Source: Leptodontidium sp. MPI-SDFR-AT-0119
Lineage: Eukaryota; Ascomycota; Leotiomycetes; Helotiales; Leptodontidiaceae
Assembly (NCBI GenBank): GCA_020726505.1
Contig: JAHLEZ010000009.1
Span: 744,001-808,000 of the forward strand
Direction: 5' to 3'
DNA length: 64,000 bases
The notes beneath the pieces were generated by a model. That model did no database searches. It had not been told where the DNA came from and saw nothing but the letters and a program-made list of their open reading frames with translations. The position numbers were made by a program, and so were the translations under genes. Positions 12,500-22,999 of the stretch are shown here, one piece after another (position 1 is the first letter of the stretch; each line of letters starts with the position of its first letter).

Positions 12500-15400
12500 T
12501 GAGGCCTTCTCGTTTGATTTCCTTAAGTCGTCGTCTATAGTTCGTAGTTACAAAAACATTAGTAGTATAAAGGTTTAAAAGAGTATATAAAGTGCCGTGA
12601 AGTAGTTTTTAATATATAATAATATCTTCCTTAGTTATTAACTCTAGTTCTTCGAACTCTAAGGTACTAATATCAGCGATTAATTCCTTTTATATACGTC
12701 AGTTAATTATTCTAGTAAAGAGACGAGATACTCTAGGCAAGTCTATAAGAACTATAATTTCTCTTAGCGTGAGGTTTTCGGGAAGCTCCTTTTATACAAG
12801 TAATTTGTCTAAGATATTATTAAGCCTATAACTATTTTAAGTTAACGCCTCTTACACGCGAGGACTTTAGGATAACGCTATACGAGATATAAGTCTAGGG
12901 ATAGCCGATAGTGTTATTAGTGCCTCAGACTTCAAAGCTCTCTTTCTTATTATACTACTAATAAGTAATATTTTAGAAGATATTTTCAGTGTCGTAGTAA
13001 ATGTCGTTTTCGTACTTAAGTCAGAGACTTTGGACTTATTATAAGTTAGAATCTATTACGGTGTTATTCTAGTCTTTACTAAACTGTCGACGTTTATAAT
13101 ATTAGCGAACTTAACTAGTTCTTTAATATCGCGGGGTGCCTTTAGTTTACTATAAGTAGATTAAGACTTAATCTTCTCTTAGAACTTGTCCGAAGTCTTA
13201 TACGGCTCTTATTTAAGTGCTCCCTTTCGCTGCCTAGTCTCGACCGGAGCTACTATAGCTTCAGAATTAGTACTATTAATACTATACGCTAGCAAATTTT
13301 AGATCTATACTAATTAGTATTTAGTGTAGTCCTATTAACTAATAATATTCGAGTTGAGGTCTCCTATAAGTTCTTTAATAAGCTTAATACAATCTATAGC
13401 AGGAACAGTCGGAGATTGTGTCCTCTTATCTCCCTTCTCCTTAATAAGCGCAGCTTCTTTCTTTACTTTAAGAAGCTCTTTAATTACTTTGGCTCGACGC
13501 TTAAGGTTAAGGTCGTATAAAATATTTAAGACCCACGTCAAGATGTAATATCTTCTAGACCTTCTGTCCGAGGGAAACTAGACGGGATATGACTTCTTTC
13601 CCTCTTACTATAAGCTGATACAAATGTAGTTAATGTCGTCGGCTTTATAGATAATACTAAGACCGATCTATTTCTTATAGTCATAACATTAGTTTATATA
13701 GCTATAATACTCTTAAGGTCTCATGCCTGGCTAGTATTAATTTATATACTAGCGGCAACTATAATTATCCCTAACACGCTTATTATACCCCAAGGAACTC
13801 GAATTTACTATACCGTAGTCGACGGCAGCTTACTCTTAGGCCTCTTTAAAGAACATAAACATATTAACCTTAGTAGTGAAGTTGGCATTAGAGGTTCTTT
13901 AAACTACTACTCCGAGAATCCTTATGTATTCTAATCTTTTAGTAATAAAGTCCAAATCTCTTATATTAACTTTACTTAAGTTCCTAGTAACTTTCTCTAA
14001 GGTAAGGAGGAAATTAAGTGTAAATAACTCCTCGTTTTATTACTTTAGTACTCTAGAAATCTCGTCTTGTGTAGAGTTATTCTTATAGTTAATAAAGTCA
14101 GACTAGTGCCAGGGTATTAGTCTACTACTACAAGGCGAAATAACATAAGTCGTTAGCTAAGGTATAAAGCGCTTAGTAAACAAGTTAGTACTATTAGTGT
14201 TGCCCTATACTCGGTCAGTAATGCCTTACTCTTTAGTAATAGCGCTTAACTCCCTCTCGGAGTTAAAGTAAGCCTTTATAATAAAGTAGACCTTTCTAAA
14301 TAAGTTTATATTATCGATGTTTAAGGTTCTATTATTCTTAGAAGTAGCCCGTATAGCTTTAGTTCGTAGATTTTAAGGAAGAGAGAAGATAAATCTCACA
14401 GAGGCTTACTTATTAATGAAGTTACTACGGTTAATACAATTAATAGTAACTTCTCTAAATACCTAAAGGAAGTCGCGGCACTATTCGGGAGTAAGCTCGC
14501 CGTCCCCTATAAGAGTCTTAAAGTTATACTCAAGTTAGTCAAGGTAACTATTAGTATATAAGCGGCGCTTTATATTATCGCGTTAGTACTCCTAAATTAT
14601 AATATCCTTAAAGCTAATATAGCTCCCCTCTTTGAAGCTTGAAAGCTTCCGAATAGTCTATATATAAGCTTAAGTAGCGTACTTAGTAACTTATTCTTTC
14701 TTGACTTGATCACTAGTGACTATATAAGCTATAAAGTATCGATCGAGAATCCGGAAGTAGTTACTGACATCGATTCCATTAAAGATAAGGGTATTTAGGG
14801 TTCCGGCGATAAGTATAGGCTAACTGAGATAGATTTTTAGGTTTTTTAAGTCGTCTATAGTAAAAGTAAGGCCGGAGTATTAGTGTAGCCTTATAAGATT
14901 GGCAGAATTAGAGCTACTAGTCTTTTACTTTTCTTTCTTTCCCTTATTCCTCTTCTAAGAAGTCTCTAAGGTTTGAGAAGTAGTGTCCTTAGAGAGTGTA
15001 GAGGTATTAATACTTGGCTTAATAGTAATTCTAGGTCTAAACAGAGGAGTTACTCCTATTAAAATAGAGCCAGGGGGCATTATAATGTTGCCGAACCCAC
15101 TTATCCTAAGGTTACTGTAGCCGTAGTCGATGTTTCCGTTATTTAATATCGTGCGTTATTATAAGAAGGTCGTAATAAGGTAAGTTAATAGTGTCGTCGA
15201 TTGGAAATATAAGAAAGTAACTAAGAATACGGTATATTAATCACTAAAGAAATATAAAAGAAACCCCCTTCCTTAAAATAAAAAGTATATAAGCTCTCAC
15301 TTACTTTAAAGCGAGATAAATATTAATAACTCCTAGTGAAGGTTTAAGGCCGTGCTCCCTAGTTAGCCCCTAGCGAACGCTAATAACTACTAAACTAAAA

Positions 15401-15500
15401 CAAACACGCCTTAAAACTTAAGGCTCGTATATAAAAATTACAAAAACAATAAAAGCAAATATAATAAGAAAACAAAGTAAGGAGATCAACACTCGGCGTA
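12500..15500 (-). pseudogene. Presumed gag region of the gypsy element (unrecognisable)
   Basis: By position this is upstream of pol on the element's coding strand, so gag should lie here. The only sizeable open stretch is 13335-13541 on the minus strand (68 codons, Lys/Leu-rich, VIKELLKVKKEAALIKEKG), which could be a coiled-coil piece of gag. No zinc knuckle was seen. The assignment is positional. Confidence 0.35.
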
Positions 15501-16029
15501 AGTTACTTAGGCTTCAGACTAACCTAGAAGTTCTATGTCTCGCCGAATACTCTAAAATACAAGCTCGCTAGTACTCTGCTTAAGCCTTTAATATATTAAT
15601 TTCAGTTCCGTTATAGAGTCTCGACTTTTCCTAGTGTTTAAAGAATACTAGTTACGTCTAGAAACACTAGAACCTTCGCTGAGAATAGAAACTAGTGCGA
15701 AGTAGCTAGGCACTGTGTCTCGGAATAATAGAATCAGAACAGTGACTTAAGGGAGACAGATTTTCTAGTACTACAAGTACTCCCACTTTATAGCTTTCCT
15801 TAGTTCCTTAATAGTCTTCGTTCTCCCTAAGTCAAAGGTCCGCATTTTTTATGTTCGTCGTTTTGCTTTAAGGGCTAAGAGATAACTAACTAAATAGCTC
15901 CCTTAGTTTAGACAATTGTCGTTTTTCCTGACTCTCCCTATATAAGTTAGTACACAGGAGCCTCACTATTATACTTACTTAGTTCCTCCTCTAGTAATAA
16001 CTCACTCCTTACGTCGGTCACTAAAAATA

Positions 16030-16309
16030 TATAGGAGGGACGAACCTTAATTTACACAATAAGAGGGTAATATAAAGTAAGCCACTAAAGGATATTCTAG
16101 GCTTTATAAATAACAGATTAATTAAATCTAAAGATATTATATATCTAGAGAGTACGAATCGGTAAAGGAGGGGAGGGAAAAGGTTCTAATAAATAGAATA
16201 TATTTAGTGTTACGTTCTTGACGTTCTGTAGTCAAGTGTTAGCTCCTTATATGTGCGAAGGACTAGCGTAGTCATGTGACAAAAGAAATCAGGGGCTGTC
16301 CCCACCACA
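16030..16309 (-). repeat. 5' LTR of the 12.3-kb gypsy element
   Basis: 280 bp, partner of 4048-4327. Its plus-strand start is TATAGGAGGG against TGTGGGAGGG in the other copy (two G-to-A changes); its plus-strand end is CCCACCACA. TTAC follows at once, matching the TTAC before 4048. Confidence 0.92.
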
Positions 16310-17537
16310 TTACTTACTTGTATGATTTTCTACGTATAAAATACACTTTTTAGCTCTCTTATAGAGAACTTTAGAGTGCCCAAAACCAGCGTATTTAGTA
16401 CATTAAGAGGTATTAGGAGTAGTTATATATTTTACTACTTTGGCTGAAATACCCGTAATATGAAGTCTATTAAATATAGCTCTTTTTACTTACTCTTGGC
16501 TTGGGAAAGCTACTACAATAGTACCTGTTTATATTAAGTCTGAGTCACGTTTTTCTTTAAGAGTAGTCTAATAAGATTTTCCTATAGGGGTAAAACCTTT
16601 ATTAAAGGTTTAGATTTCTTTAGTTACTAGCTTAAAATCTAGTCCCTCTTTTGTATTAAACTCCCTAATAGGGATACTATAAATAGCGACTTTGTATTAT
16701 AGCTCTCTTTTCTTAATTAAAATTAAATCGGGAAGTACCCCCTTAATAATTAACTCGTTTAAAATCAAGAACTCAATATTAAAATTAGGGGTAGTAGTAA
16801 TTATTATATTACCCCTTAAAGAGAGAGAAACAGTAAAGATAACTAGCCCTTGTATTCCCTTCTTATTAAAAGTAGAATTAAGTAAATTGCGCGTAATTAT
16901 AAAAGAAAAGGTGTTTACTTAGACATTCTGTGCCTGTAAGAGGGTGTATCTCTTAGTAAGAGTAGACTTACCTTTGCCACTATTAGTACCCGTACTAGTA
17001 GTCTCCTTAGGGCTAGGGCTAGTATTACTAGCCTTAGGCCTATTCCCTTTAGGGCGAATATCAGTCTATTAGTCTGAATTCCCTTGGTTTTTGGCGTTAT
17101 TTGTTACATTCGCTTATGTAGACTTAGTCGGATTTGCCGTATTTACTAAATTAGCTAGCTGATTAGCTTGATTAGGCTTTGTTTAGTTTTGCCGAGCTTG
17201 GTTTTCGATTTTCCTAGTAGCTTGCTCTAAGTTGGCGACTTAAGAGGCTAGAATAGTAGTTATATTACGTATTTTACTATGCTCTATAAACTCTCGAAAT
17301 ACTTCTAGTTAATTAAGTAATTTAGCTTGCTTATCTCTAGATTAAGTAGCTAAATAGGCTTTGACTAATAAGTCCCTAGCCTCTAGTACTAGTGTATTAC
17401 TAGCTTCCTTAGTAATAGTAGTATTACTACTTACTAAGAATTAGAATGTTTATTGATTGGCTAAGCGACGATTTTTGTCGATGTGGCGTATTAGGGGGCT
17501 TGAGGGTAGTCCGCGCTTAGCTCCGAGCTCCGTGCGG

Positions 17538-17621
17538 CTCTGTACCAGATTGGCGCTAGTAAATAGGGGTAAAAGAGGTGTGTTTTGAGTAGGGGGGTTA
17601 ATACTAGAGTCTCTTGCGTTT
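17538..17621 (-). repeat. LINE 5' UTR direct repeat, copy 1 (84 bp)
   Basis: Matches 17894-17977 over 84 bp with two transition differences, 356 bp apart. Contains GATTGGCGCTAGTAAATAG. This arrangement resembles promoter monomers found upstream of some LINE elements. Confidence 0.8.
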
Positions 17622-17893
17622 CTAAAGGCTCTCGGAGTAGGCTCATTCGATTCAAAGCCTAGAGAAGGCCTAGTCGGAAGCTTTCTTAGGTCTCTTGCTT
17701 CTAGTGTAGGCGTTGGGGGCTCTGAAGAGCCAAAGGGGTCAGAAAGGGGCTCTATACCACTTATAGCTAGCAGAGCTTATAAGGCACTACAGCTTATAGG
17801 GGCAAAGGAATAGGGTGTTTGTATAGTTCTTCAAAGAATAGAAGCAATTGCAGTCGAAAGGCGGGGGGGTAAAAAGTCTCGAAAAAGAGTTGT

Positions 17894-17977
17894 CTCTGTA
17901 CTAGATTGGCGCTAGTAAATAGGGGTAAAAGAGGTGTGTTTTGAGTAGGGGGGTTAATACTGGAGTCTCTTGCGTTT
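17894..17977 (-). repeat. LINE 5' UTR direct repeat, copy 2 (84 bp)
   Basis: Second copy of the repeat at 17538-17621. Confidence 0.8.
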
Positions 17978-18226
17978 GTTATAGAGTCTCTTCGTAGTTA
18001 AGTTTCTTTATTATTATAATTAGTGGCTTTAAGTTAACTAAGTCCTATGAAGTCCTTGGCTTAAAGCTGTTAAGTAGCTAAAAAGGAAACAAGCGGCCTA
18101 GGGACTCGTGCGGTAACGTTAGTTAAGTGATGTTTTGTAATAGCACAGTAATAAGCTAATAAGCCTAATACCATAAGCTAGGTCACGGGATCAGATAATC
18201 AGGTGATAACTCTCTATTAGCGCGAA

Positions 18227-18283
18227 TATCGAAGTGAAGAGCCCTTTCCCCGAGGGAAGGTAGCTCTCCTTATATCTTCGATA
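18227..18283. repeat. Imperfect 57-nt hairpin
   Basis: Outer arms TATCGAAG and CTTCGATA are perfect complements. Inner arms pair GAGAGCTACC/CCCTTTCC-like segments around a CGAG loop. It lies just outside a solo LTR. Function unknown; it could be the end of an older element. Confidence 0.5.
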
Positions 18284-18326
18284 CCGAGTCGACTATTCCT
18301 AATTAAGCTTAATTACATGACGTATA

Positions 18327-18644
18327 CGTTACGTACGTATTACGTAGTAACGTTACATAGCCTTACTTAGTCGAATACTAAGTGGGTATACGGCATAAAT
18401 CGCTCATCCGAGGTCCCGAGCTTTACCGAGCTCTACAGAGCTTTACCGAGGTATAAGCTAATCCTAATTAGGCATCGTAATGGAGCTAAAGGCTTGGCTA
18501 ACCGGCTACCATTACACTCGAGCCCTCCCTTATAGAGAGCTCTCCTTTCCTCCTTGTCTTTTCTTCTCGATTCTGAGCGTAGCTTTAGGCCTAAATACAC
18601 AGCTAAAGTCAACTCGCCGTATTAACCTCTTGCCAGCCGTAACA
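18327..18644 (+). repeat. Solo LTR of the CCGTAACA family, 318 bp
   Basis: Ends in GCCAGCCGTAACA and is flanked on both sides by GTATA (18322-18326 and 18645-18649), a 5-bp target duplication. The first base is C where TGTTACG is expected, giving CGTTACG. Its 3' part (CTCCTTGTCTTTTCTTCTCG) is shared with the LTRs at 19422-19708, 53721-54022 and 61454-61708. A short open frame inside it (18480-18833) runs out of the LTR and is not taken as a gene. Confidence 0.85.
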
Positions 18645-18658
18645 GTATATTCCGTGTG

Positions 18659-18678
18659 TCCCTTTCGTACGAAAGGGA
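18659..18678. repeat. Perfect 20-bp palindrome
   Basis: TCCCTTTCGTACGAAAGGGA, just outside the solo LTR. It may be a remnant of the DNA into which the LTR inserted. No function can be assigned. Confidence 0.6.
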
Positions 18679-19153
18679 AAGCTACCTTAAATATATTAAG
18701 TACTAAACCCCGTAGCTCGTATAAGCATTACTCGTACGAAACTAAGAGGCAAGGTATAAAACCAAGCTTCATTAGGCCAGGAGAGACGACTATCTTTGGA
18801 AGCTGTCAGAGTAAGAGAATACCCCTTAGCTAAGGCTATCCCAACATATTCTCTTAATATTATTATATAACCTTTAACTTCTATTTTTACGAGAATTAAG
18901 ATAGCTTAAACACGTATAACTCCCCGTTAGATAAACTACTTAAGGCTTATTGTAATAATAATTAAAAATACTTAAATCTAATAAAGTATAACATTAAATA
19001 ATTTCAATTGAACTAAAGGGCTTCTTAGACATTTAGTAAATTATTATTAATGTTCTAATCTATTTGAATTTAGTTATATAAGGTTATAGTAAGTTAAATT
19101 AAATATTCTTTCCTAGTAAGTAAATATCGTAATATTATTTACTTTATATTAAA

Positions 19154-19334
19154 TGTGACGGCGCAACAAGAGTTGTCTTATTGCAGAGCTACATACGAGA
19201 ATCCAAAGGTAAGGAAGCAAGAGGAGCTCGAGGCTCAAAGAGCTTAAGTACAGAAGAGGCTGCAAGGCTAGTCTACACTAGGCCTAGTGCCGGGTACAGC
19301 CGAGAGCACGTGACGGTAGTTCAGAACCGTCACA
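19154..19334 (+). repeat. Solo LTR, TGTGACGG...CCGTCACA, 181 bp
   Basis: Perfect terminal inverted 8-mers TGTGACGG and CCGTCACA. TTAAA lies directly on both sides (19149-19153 and 19335-19339) as target duplication. The body is GC-richer than its surroundings, so it is younger than, or escaped, the local RIP. Strand is nominal. Confidence 0.88.
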
Positions 19335-19421
19335 TTAAATCCCGCTTTTCGTGAATTAAGAATTAAAAGTATTTCCTCAGATCTTAACGCTTTCTATTTC
19401 TTAAACTTATAAGAAGTTCTT

Positions 19422-19708
19422 TGTTACGGGCCAAGGGGAAAGAGGCTTAAGGCGGGCTGTGTGGACTTAACAGCCTAAGGTATAGCCGAGACACGTGATA
19501 GGATATCGAAAGGATAAGTCAGCAACCAGTACTAGCGCGGCACTAGCGTTTCCCTTTAAGAGTCTTATACTCGAGTTAACTTCGAGACCTCTTCTCTCCT
19601 TGTCTTTTCTTCTAGCTATTAAGCGTACCCTTAGGTCCAAATACAAGTCTAGTACTCTCTTGCCTTTCCAAGGAGTATTATCGTATTAACCTGAGGTCAG
19701 CCGTAACA
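19422..19708 (+). repeat. Solo LTR of the CCGTAACA family, 287 bp
   Basis: Begins TGTTACGG and ends CAGCCGTAACA, flanked by TTCTT on both sides (19417-19421 and 19709-19713). It shares the CTCCTTGTCTTTTCTTCT block with the 3' LTR at 53721-54022, so it belongs to the same chromovirus family or a close relative. Confidence 0.9.
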
Positions 19709-19713
19709 TTCTT

Positions 19714-20352
19714 AAGAATATTCTTTTGATATAAGATAAGTTTTAAAGGTTTTAAATAAAAGGTAATTAAGATTCTTTCAAGTAATACAACTTATGCCAT
19801 AAGCGCTAATATTAAAAGGTAAGTATATAATTTAATATAACTAAAGCGTAAGGCTTGAATTCTTAGAGTTCTCGTTGTTTAAATATAAACTAATCAAAAG
19901 TAAGGTGTCTAATAAGAGACTCAATTCTCTGTAAAAATTCTTACTCTCCTTACGTCGGTCACTAAAGAAACGTGTATTTTTCAAAGACCCAAGGTATTAT
20001 TGTATTATCTAAAACTGTTGAGGCTACAGCTAAAAATAGGGGCTCAAACCTTTGGCCCGTGCGCCTACCTAGTATTATTAGCTAGAAGCCCTCCACACTA
20101 GGGGATGCAGTTAAGGTAGGTGCAAGGTAATCGCGGGGTAATCAGGCCTGAACAACAAGCTCGTACACGCTGTAACTTCAATCCTGGAGTGACCATGGAA
20201 TTGCCGATTAGAGAATAATATACGCCTAGTAAAATAACAGCACAAATAGTATTCAAAAAACTAAAAACAATATCGCAAATCTCAACAACGGAATTAGTAC
20301 AGAGCAGAAAGATATTTAGTAAATTTCCCAGTACTAGTCAACCAGAGTTATC
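19714..20352. other. Intergenic stretch, AT-rich then mixed, no gene seen
   Basis: The left half is RIP-like and AT-rich. A 20-base piece at about 19950 (CTTACGTCGGTCACTAAA) matches the leader next to the gypsy LTR at about 16008-16025, so a related element has left a scrap here. The right half (20040-20350) has normal composition and leads into the 3' end of the RhoGAP gene. Confidence 0.6.
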
Positions 20353-22171
20353 CTAAGGACTTTTCGTGGATTTGGGCAGCTCTTTGGCGTTTTCATTCTC
20401 TTGAGAAGTCTTTTCTTCCTCGGGTCCACTCGTTTCAGTCGCTGCAGTAGTACCTGTCATGCCGATCAAGAAATGATCTTGATTCTCTACCATAAACACC
20501 ATGACTAGTGCCGCACGTTCATGATCCTCTGCCGTCATGGATTGTGGTTCCTTTGACAGTAGGCTGGGCTGGAAAACTGCGACCAGACGTGTAGATGTCA
20601 TGTGATTTTCGTCGGATTTCGAGGCGAAGACAGCAAGAAGATCGAGCAAGTACAAGAGAAGCTGCCGGCTCAATGGCGGCAGATCGATGGTGGATTTTTG
20701 GAAGGCAGAAATGCTAGTCATAGGATCTCTGGTCTCGTCGTTCTCCTCGAGACACGAGACGAACTGCTCGTAATGATCAAATGGTATGACAGACTGCGGC
20801 AGAGTCTTCAGGTATCTCAGTAGCAGGCTAGCTGCATCATGAACAGTGTACTGCAACCAGTCGAGCCCTTTTCCGTAACGATCTGGGGAGTTGAAAATAG
20901 TCTGGAGTTCAAAAATCCTTTTCGCAGAGCCACTTTGGTACAAAATATTTTCAACCGTTGTTCCTACAAGAATATTAGAAACTGCACTGCAATAGTTGTA
21001 AGGCATTATTCTCACCTTTCTCTTTCAGATAAACTCCACACTTTGCAACGACTATAGGAACATAGCCATAGATATACGAGTTCCCCTCGGAGTCGACCAG
21101 ACTTATCGCAACATTGGCGAACGTTATGCTTTGGCGCAAATCGCTGCCGAATACTCGATGAGGCTCTATTTCCATGGCTTCCAAGGCATTTGTTTTCGAG
21201 TCCTTGGGTGAAAATGTTGCTGCGATTTTGACGAGACGACTCCTGAAAGATTTCCTACCCGGCTTCACATCCGATGATGTGTTTTGGCTCCTACGATCTG
21301 GAGGAAGAAGGGTTTCTTGATTATCCTCAAACTCTCCAAACTGATAGAGCTGACTGTTGCTTATGTCGAAGGCATATAAAGGTAGAGCCTGAACTGCTAT
21401 GATCGAAATGCTATCAGAAAGACTTAAACCAGAGAGCATGGACCAGGAAGCAGTTCTCCCGGCGGAGCTGATGACAGAGAATGCTCCGCCGGGATCCCTT
21501 GCGATAGAGCGTTTGTAAACCCATGAGTTCTCAAGCTCTTCTTCAAAGGCAAATCCCGCAGCATTGCGCACGACAGTTTCGGGCTCAATTATCGGATCAA
21601 ACGGTTGACCGTGGGAAGAGTCGATGCCCATGCGAATTTCGATCGATGCGAGTCGCTCAGCAATACGTCTATTGCTATCCAAAAGAATCTTGATCGTTGT
21701 CGAAAGTTCGTCCACCGCATCTTCAGCTTTGTAGGTGGAGTCGCAAGTCAAGATGGTCACCATCAGAGTCATTGAAGCCTTGTGGGCTTCAAGCTTTGTC
21801 ATATGTTCTTGGATAGTTGGCGCTTTCGTCGCCCAGCGCATGCGATTCATCAGACCCAGTTTCTCATCAGATCCAAGAGTTTCAACAAATACATCGAGGT
21901 CCGAGAAGGTTGACACGCAGGCTGAGAGGGTCACGACTATCTGGTCAACGAGGATCAACGAGGTCCGTTCCCTGGTGACTTTCATGCGACCTAGAAGCAT
22001 GAGTTGAAGCTGCGATAGTACTGCTCGTATGGTATCGACGGTTTGTTTCAAGTCTCGTAGCTCTGCAGGTGCATTCTTGCCCTTGGAAATGAGCGGGCTG
22101 AGAACGTCAGATATCTTCAATGATGCTGAGAGAAGACCAACAATGGCCATCGAAACACTGAGAGGATCCAT
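20353..22171 (-). CDS. Fungal STAND-type N-domain / RhoGAP domain protein (probably GAP-dead)
   Basis: Two exons, 22171-21016 and 20963-20353, with a 52-bp intron (20964-21015, donor GTGAGA, acceptor TTGTAG, CTAAT near the acceptor) give about 588 residues. The start MDPLSVSMAIVGLLSASL is the usual opening of the helical N-terminal domain of fungal STAND/NLR-like proteins. A middle part (about 215-275) contains FSVISSAGRTASWSMLSGLS. From about residue 360 there is a RhoGAP fold: YGYVPIVVAKCGVYLKEKG at the splice site, then SGSAKRIFELQ, DWLQYTVHDAASLLLRYL and MTSTRLVAVFQPSLL. RhoGAPs speed GTP hydrolysis by Rho-family GTPases using an Arg in a GIFRxSG loop; here that loop reads ENILYQSG, without Arg. 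The fold is clear, but catalysis is doubtful. The C-terminus is acidic and low-complexity. Confidence 0.85.
20964..21015 (-). other. Intron of the RhoGAP gene
   Basis: Minus strand GTGAGA...TTGTAG, 52 bp. Splicing joins GAGAAAG to GAACAACG in frame and rejoins the RhoGAP fold. Unspliced, the frame leaves the conserved sequence at once. Confidence 0.85.
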
Positions 22172-22300
22172 CGCAACTTCAAAAGTGAAGGACTAGTATT
22201 TGATGCATGGCCATCCAGACATAAATCTAGAAGAGATCAAAGAGGATGAGGCTGGTTGGAAAGAGATGGAAGATGTAGACCAGGTGTAATGGTCCGTGCT

Positions 22301-22340
22301 CTTAGCGCTAATTACGTAATCAACTGCCTTTCATGGCAGT
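22301..22340. repeat. Palindrome module, copy 1
   Basis: Contains TTAGCGCTAATTACGTAAT (two overlapping 10-bp palindromes), then an ACTGCC/GGCAGT hairpin. The first 27 bases match copy 2 with one C/T difference. Confidence 0.7.
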
Positions 22341-22396
22341 GGGGGGCTTCTAAGACAAAAGTGAATAAAAAGGGAGATACTATAATAGTTTATATT

Positions 22397-22437
22397 CTTA
22401 GCGCTAATTACGTAATTAACTGCTTTTATAAAAGCAG
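22397..22437. repeat. Palindrome module, copy 2
   Basis: The same TTAGCGCTAATTACGTAAT block, followed by the perfect 18-bp palindrome CTGCTTTTATAAAAGCAG. Offset from copy 1 is 96 bp. Confidence 0.7.
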
Positions 22438-22999
22438 CAAAAAGAAGAAGTAATCTTCCCTCCTTAGCAATTAGCTTCTGTATAAATTCAAGTATTACCA
22501 GCGATCCTTCAGTGCCTCTCCAGCTACCTTATCGTGCTATACCTCAGAGTGCTAGTGATCATTACACCAGGACTGTGGCTGGGACTGCTAAGAAACTGGG
22601 GCAAACAATGACTGGATCTGGATCGCCGGTCGTAGCTCGTGTTGCAAGGTCTCGCAATGCCTCGAAGAGAGGGCTAAAACAAGACACGGGAGGTGAAGGA
22701 CGGAGCTAACGTCTTAGAAAGCTAGTTTGAGCATCAGCTGGAAAGTCATCTCTGTTGATTTTTGCCTAGCCTCTCTAACTTGTTATTATCTTTGACTCGG
22801 AGCCAGAATTTGAAGATAATAGCGATTATTAAACCAACCGCTTTCTGATTGTTAGTCCACAGGTCCCTGCATAAGCATACTTCGGTCTGGAAAAGGGGGT
22901 GCGGGTCAAAGTCAGGGGTTAGAGTCTAGCCGGACTAGTTTCGGTGGAGATTCGGTGGGGTTTCGTAATATATAGTCTAGCTCTTCTTACACTCTCTTA

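Larger units (their letters stand above)
4048..16309 (-). mobile_element. Ty3/gypsy-type LTR retrotransposon, 12.3 kb, inserted in the LINE
   Basis: Two 280-bp LTRs bound the element, and TTAC lies directly outside both ends (4044-4047, 16310-16313). Orientation is minus: a polypurine tract (AAAGGGGGGGACGTA on the minus strand) abuts the LTR at 4328-4345, and the pol motifs read on the minus strand. RT shows FLDNIGIKG at 10391-10417 (active site DD changed to DN). RNase H shows VGVDLSGTG at about 9900, followed by a stop at a conserved Trp. Integrase ends with ANGIIERG at 8582-8605. The internal region (11.7 kb) is unusually long: about 3.2 kb lies between the end of pol (near 7600) and the 3' LTR with no recognised domain. 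All frames are RIP-broken. I saw no convincing primer-binding site. Confidence 0.9.
16310..18000 (-). mobile_element. Tad1-like LINE, 5' part (ORF1/gag and 5' UTR)
   Basis: Continuation of the LINE interrupted by the gypsy insertion. Joining the two sides across the TTAC duplication restores one frame through a cysteine-rich stretch: AKKC at about 16345-16356 continues into YNTCKSNTKC at about 4000-4030. ORF1 occupies roughly 16310-17450 on the minus strand and is stop-riddled, with proline/serine/asparagine-rich composition near its N-terminus. The 5' UTR beyond about 17500 holds an 84-bp direct repeat. The 5' boundary of the element is not clear. Confidence 0.75.
22172..22980. other. Upstream region of the RhoGAP gene; no coding gene supported
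   Basis: Base composition is normal, not RIP-like. It presumably holds the promoter of the minus-strand RhoGAP gene. Two copies of a palindrome-rich module lie at 22301-22340 and 22397-22437. Open frames of 65 codons at 22256-22453 and 22512-22709 show no domain, and I do not accept them. Confidence 0.55.

Noticed and set aside
13354..13548. Plus-strand 64-codon ORF
   Set aside because: Exact shadow of the minus-strand Lys-rich stretch, which fits the element's orientation better.
16692..16922. Plus-strand 76-codon ORF
   Set aside because: Antisense to LINE ORF1.
18480..18833. 117-codon plus-strand ORF
   Set aside because: More than half lies within a solo LTR and runs across its end into flanking DNA.
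22512..22709. 65-codon ORF in normal-composition DNA
   Set aside because: No domain or splice context; low-complexity basic peptide.
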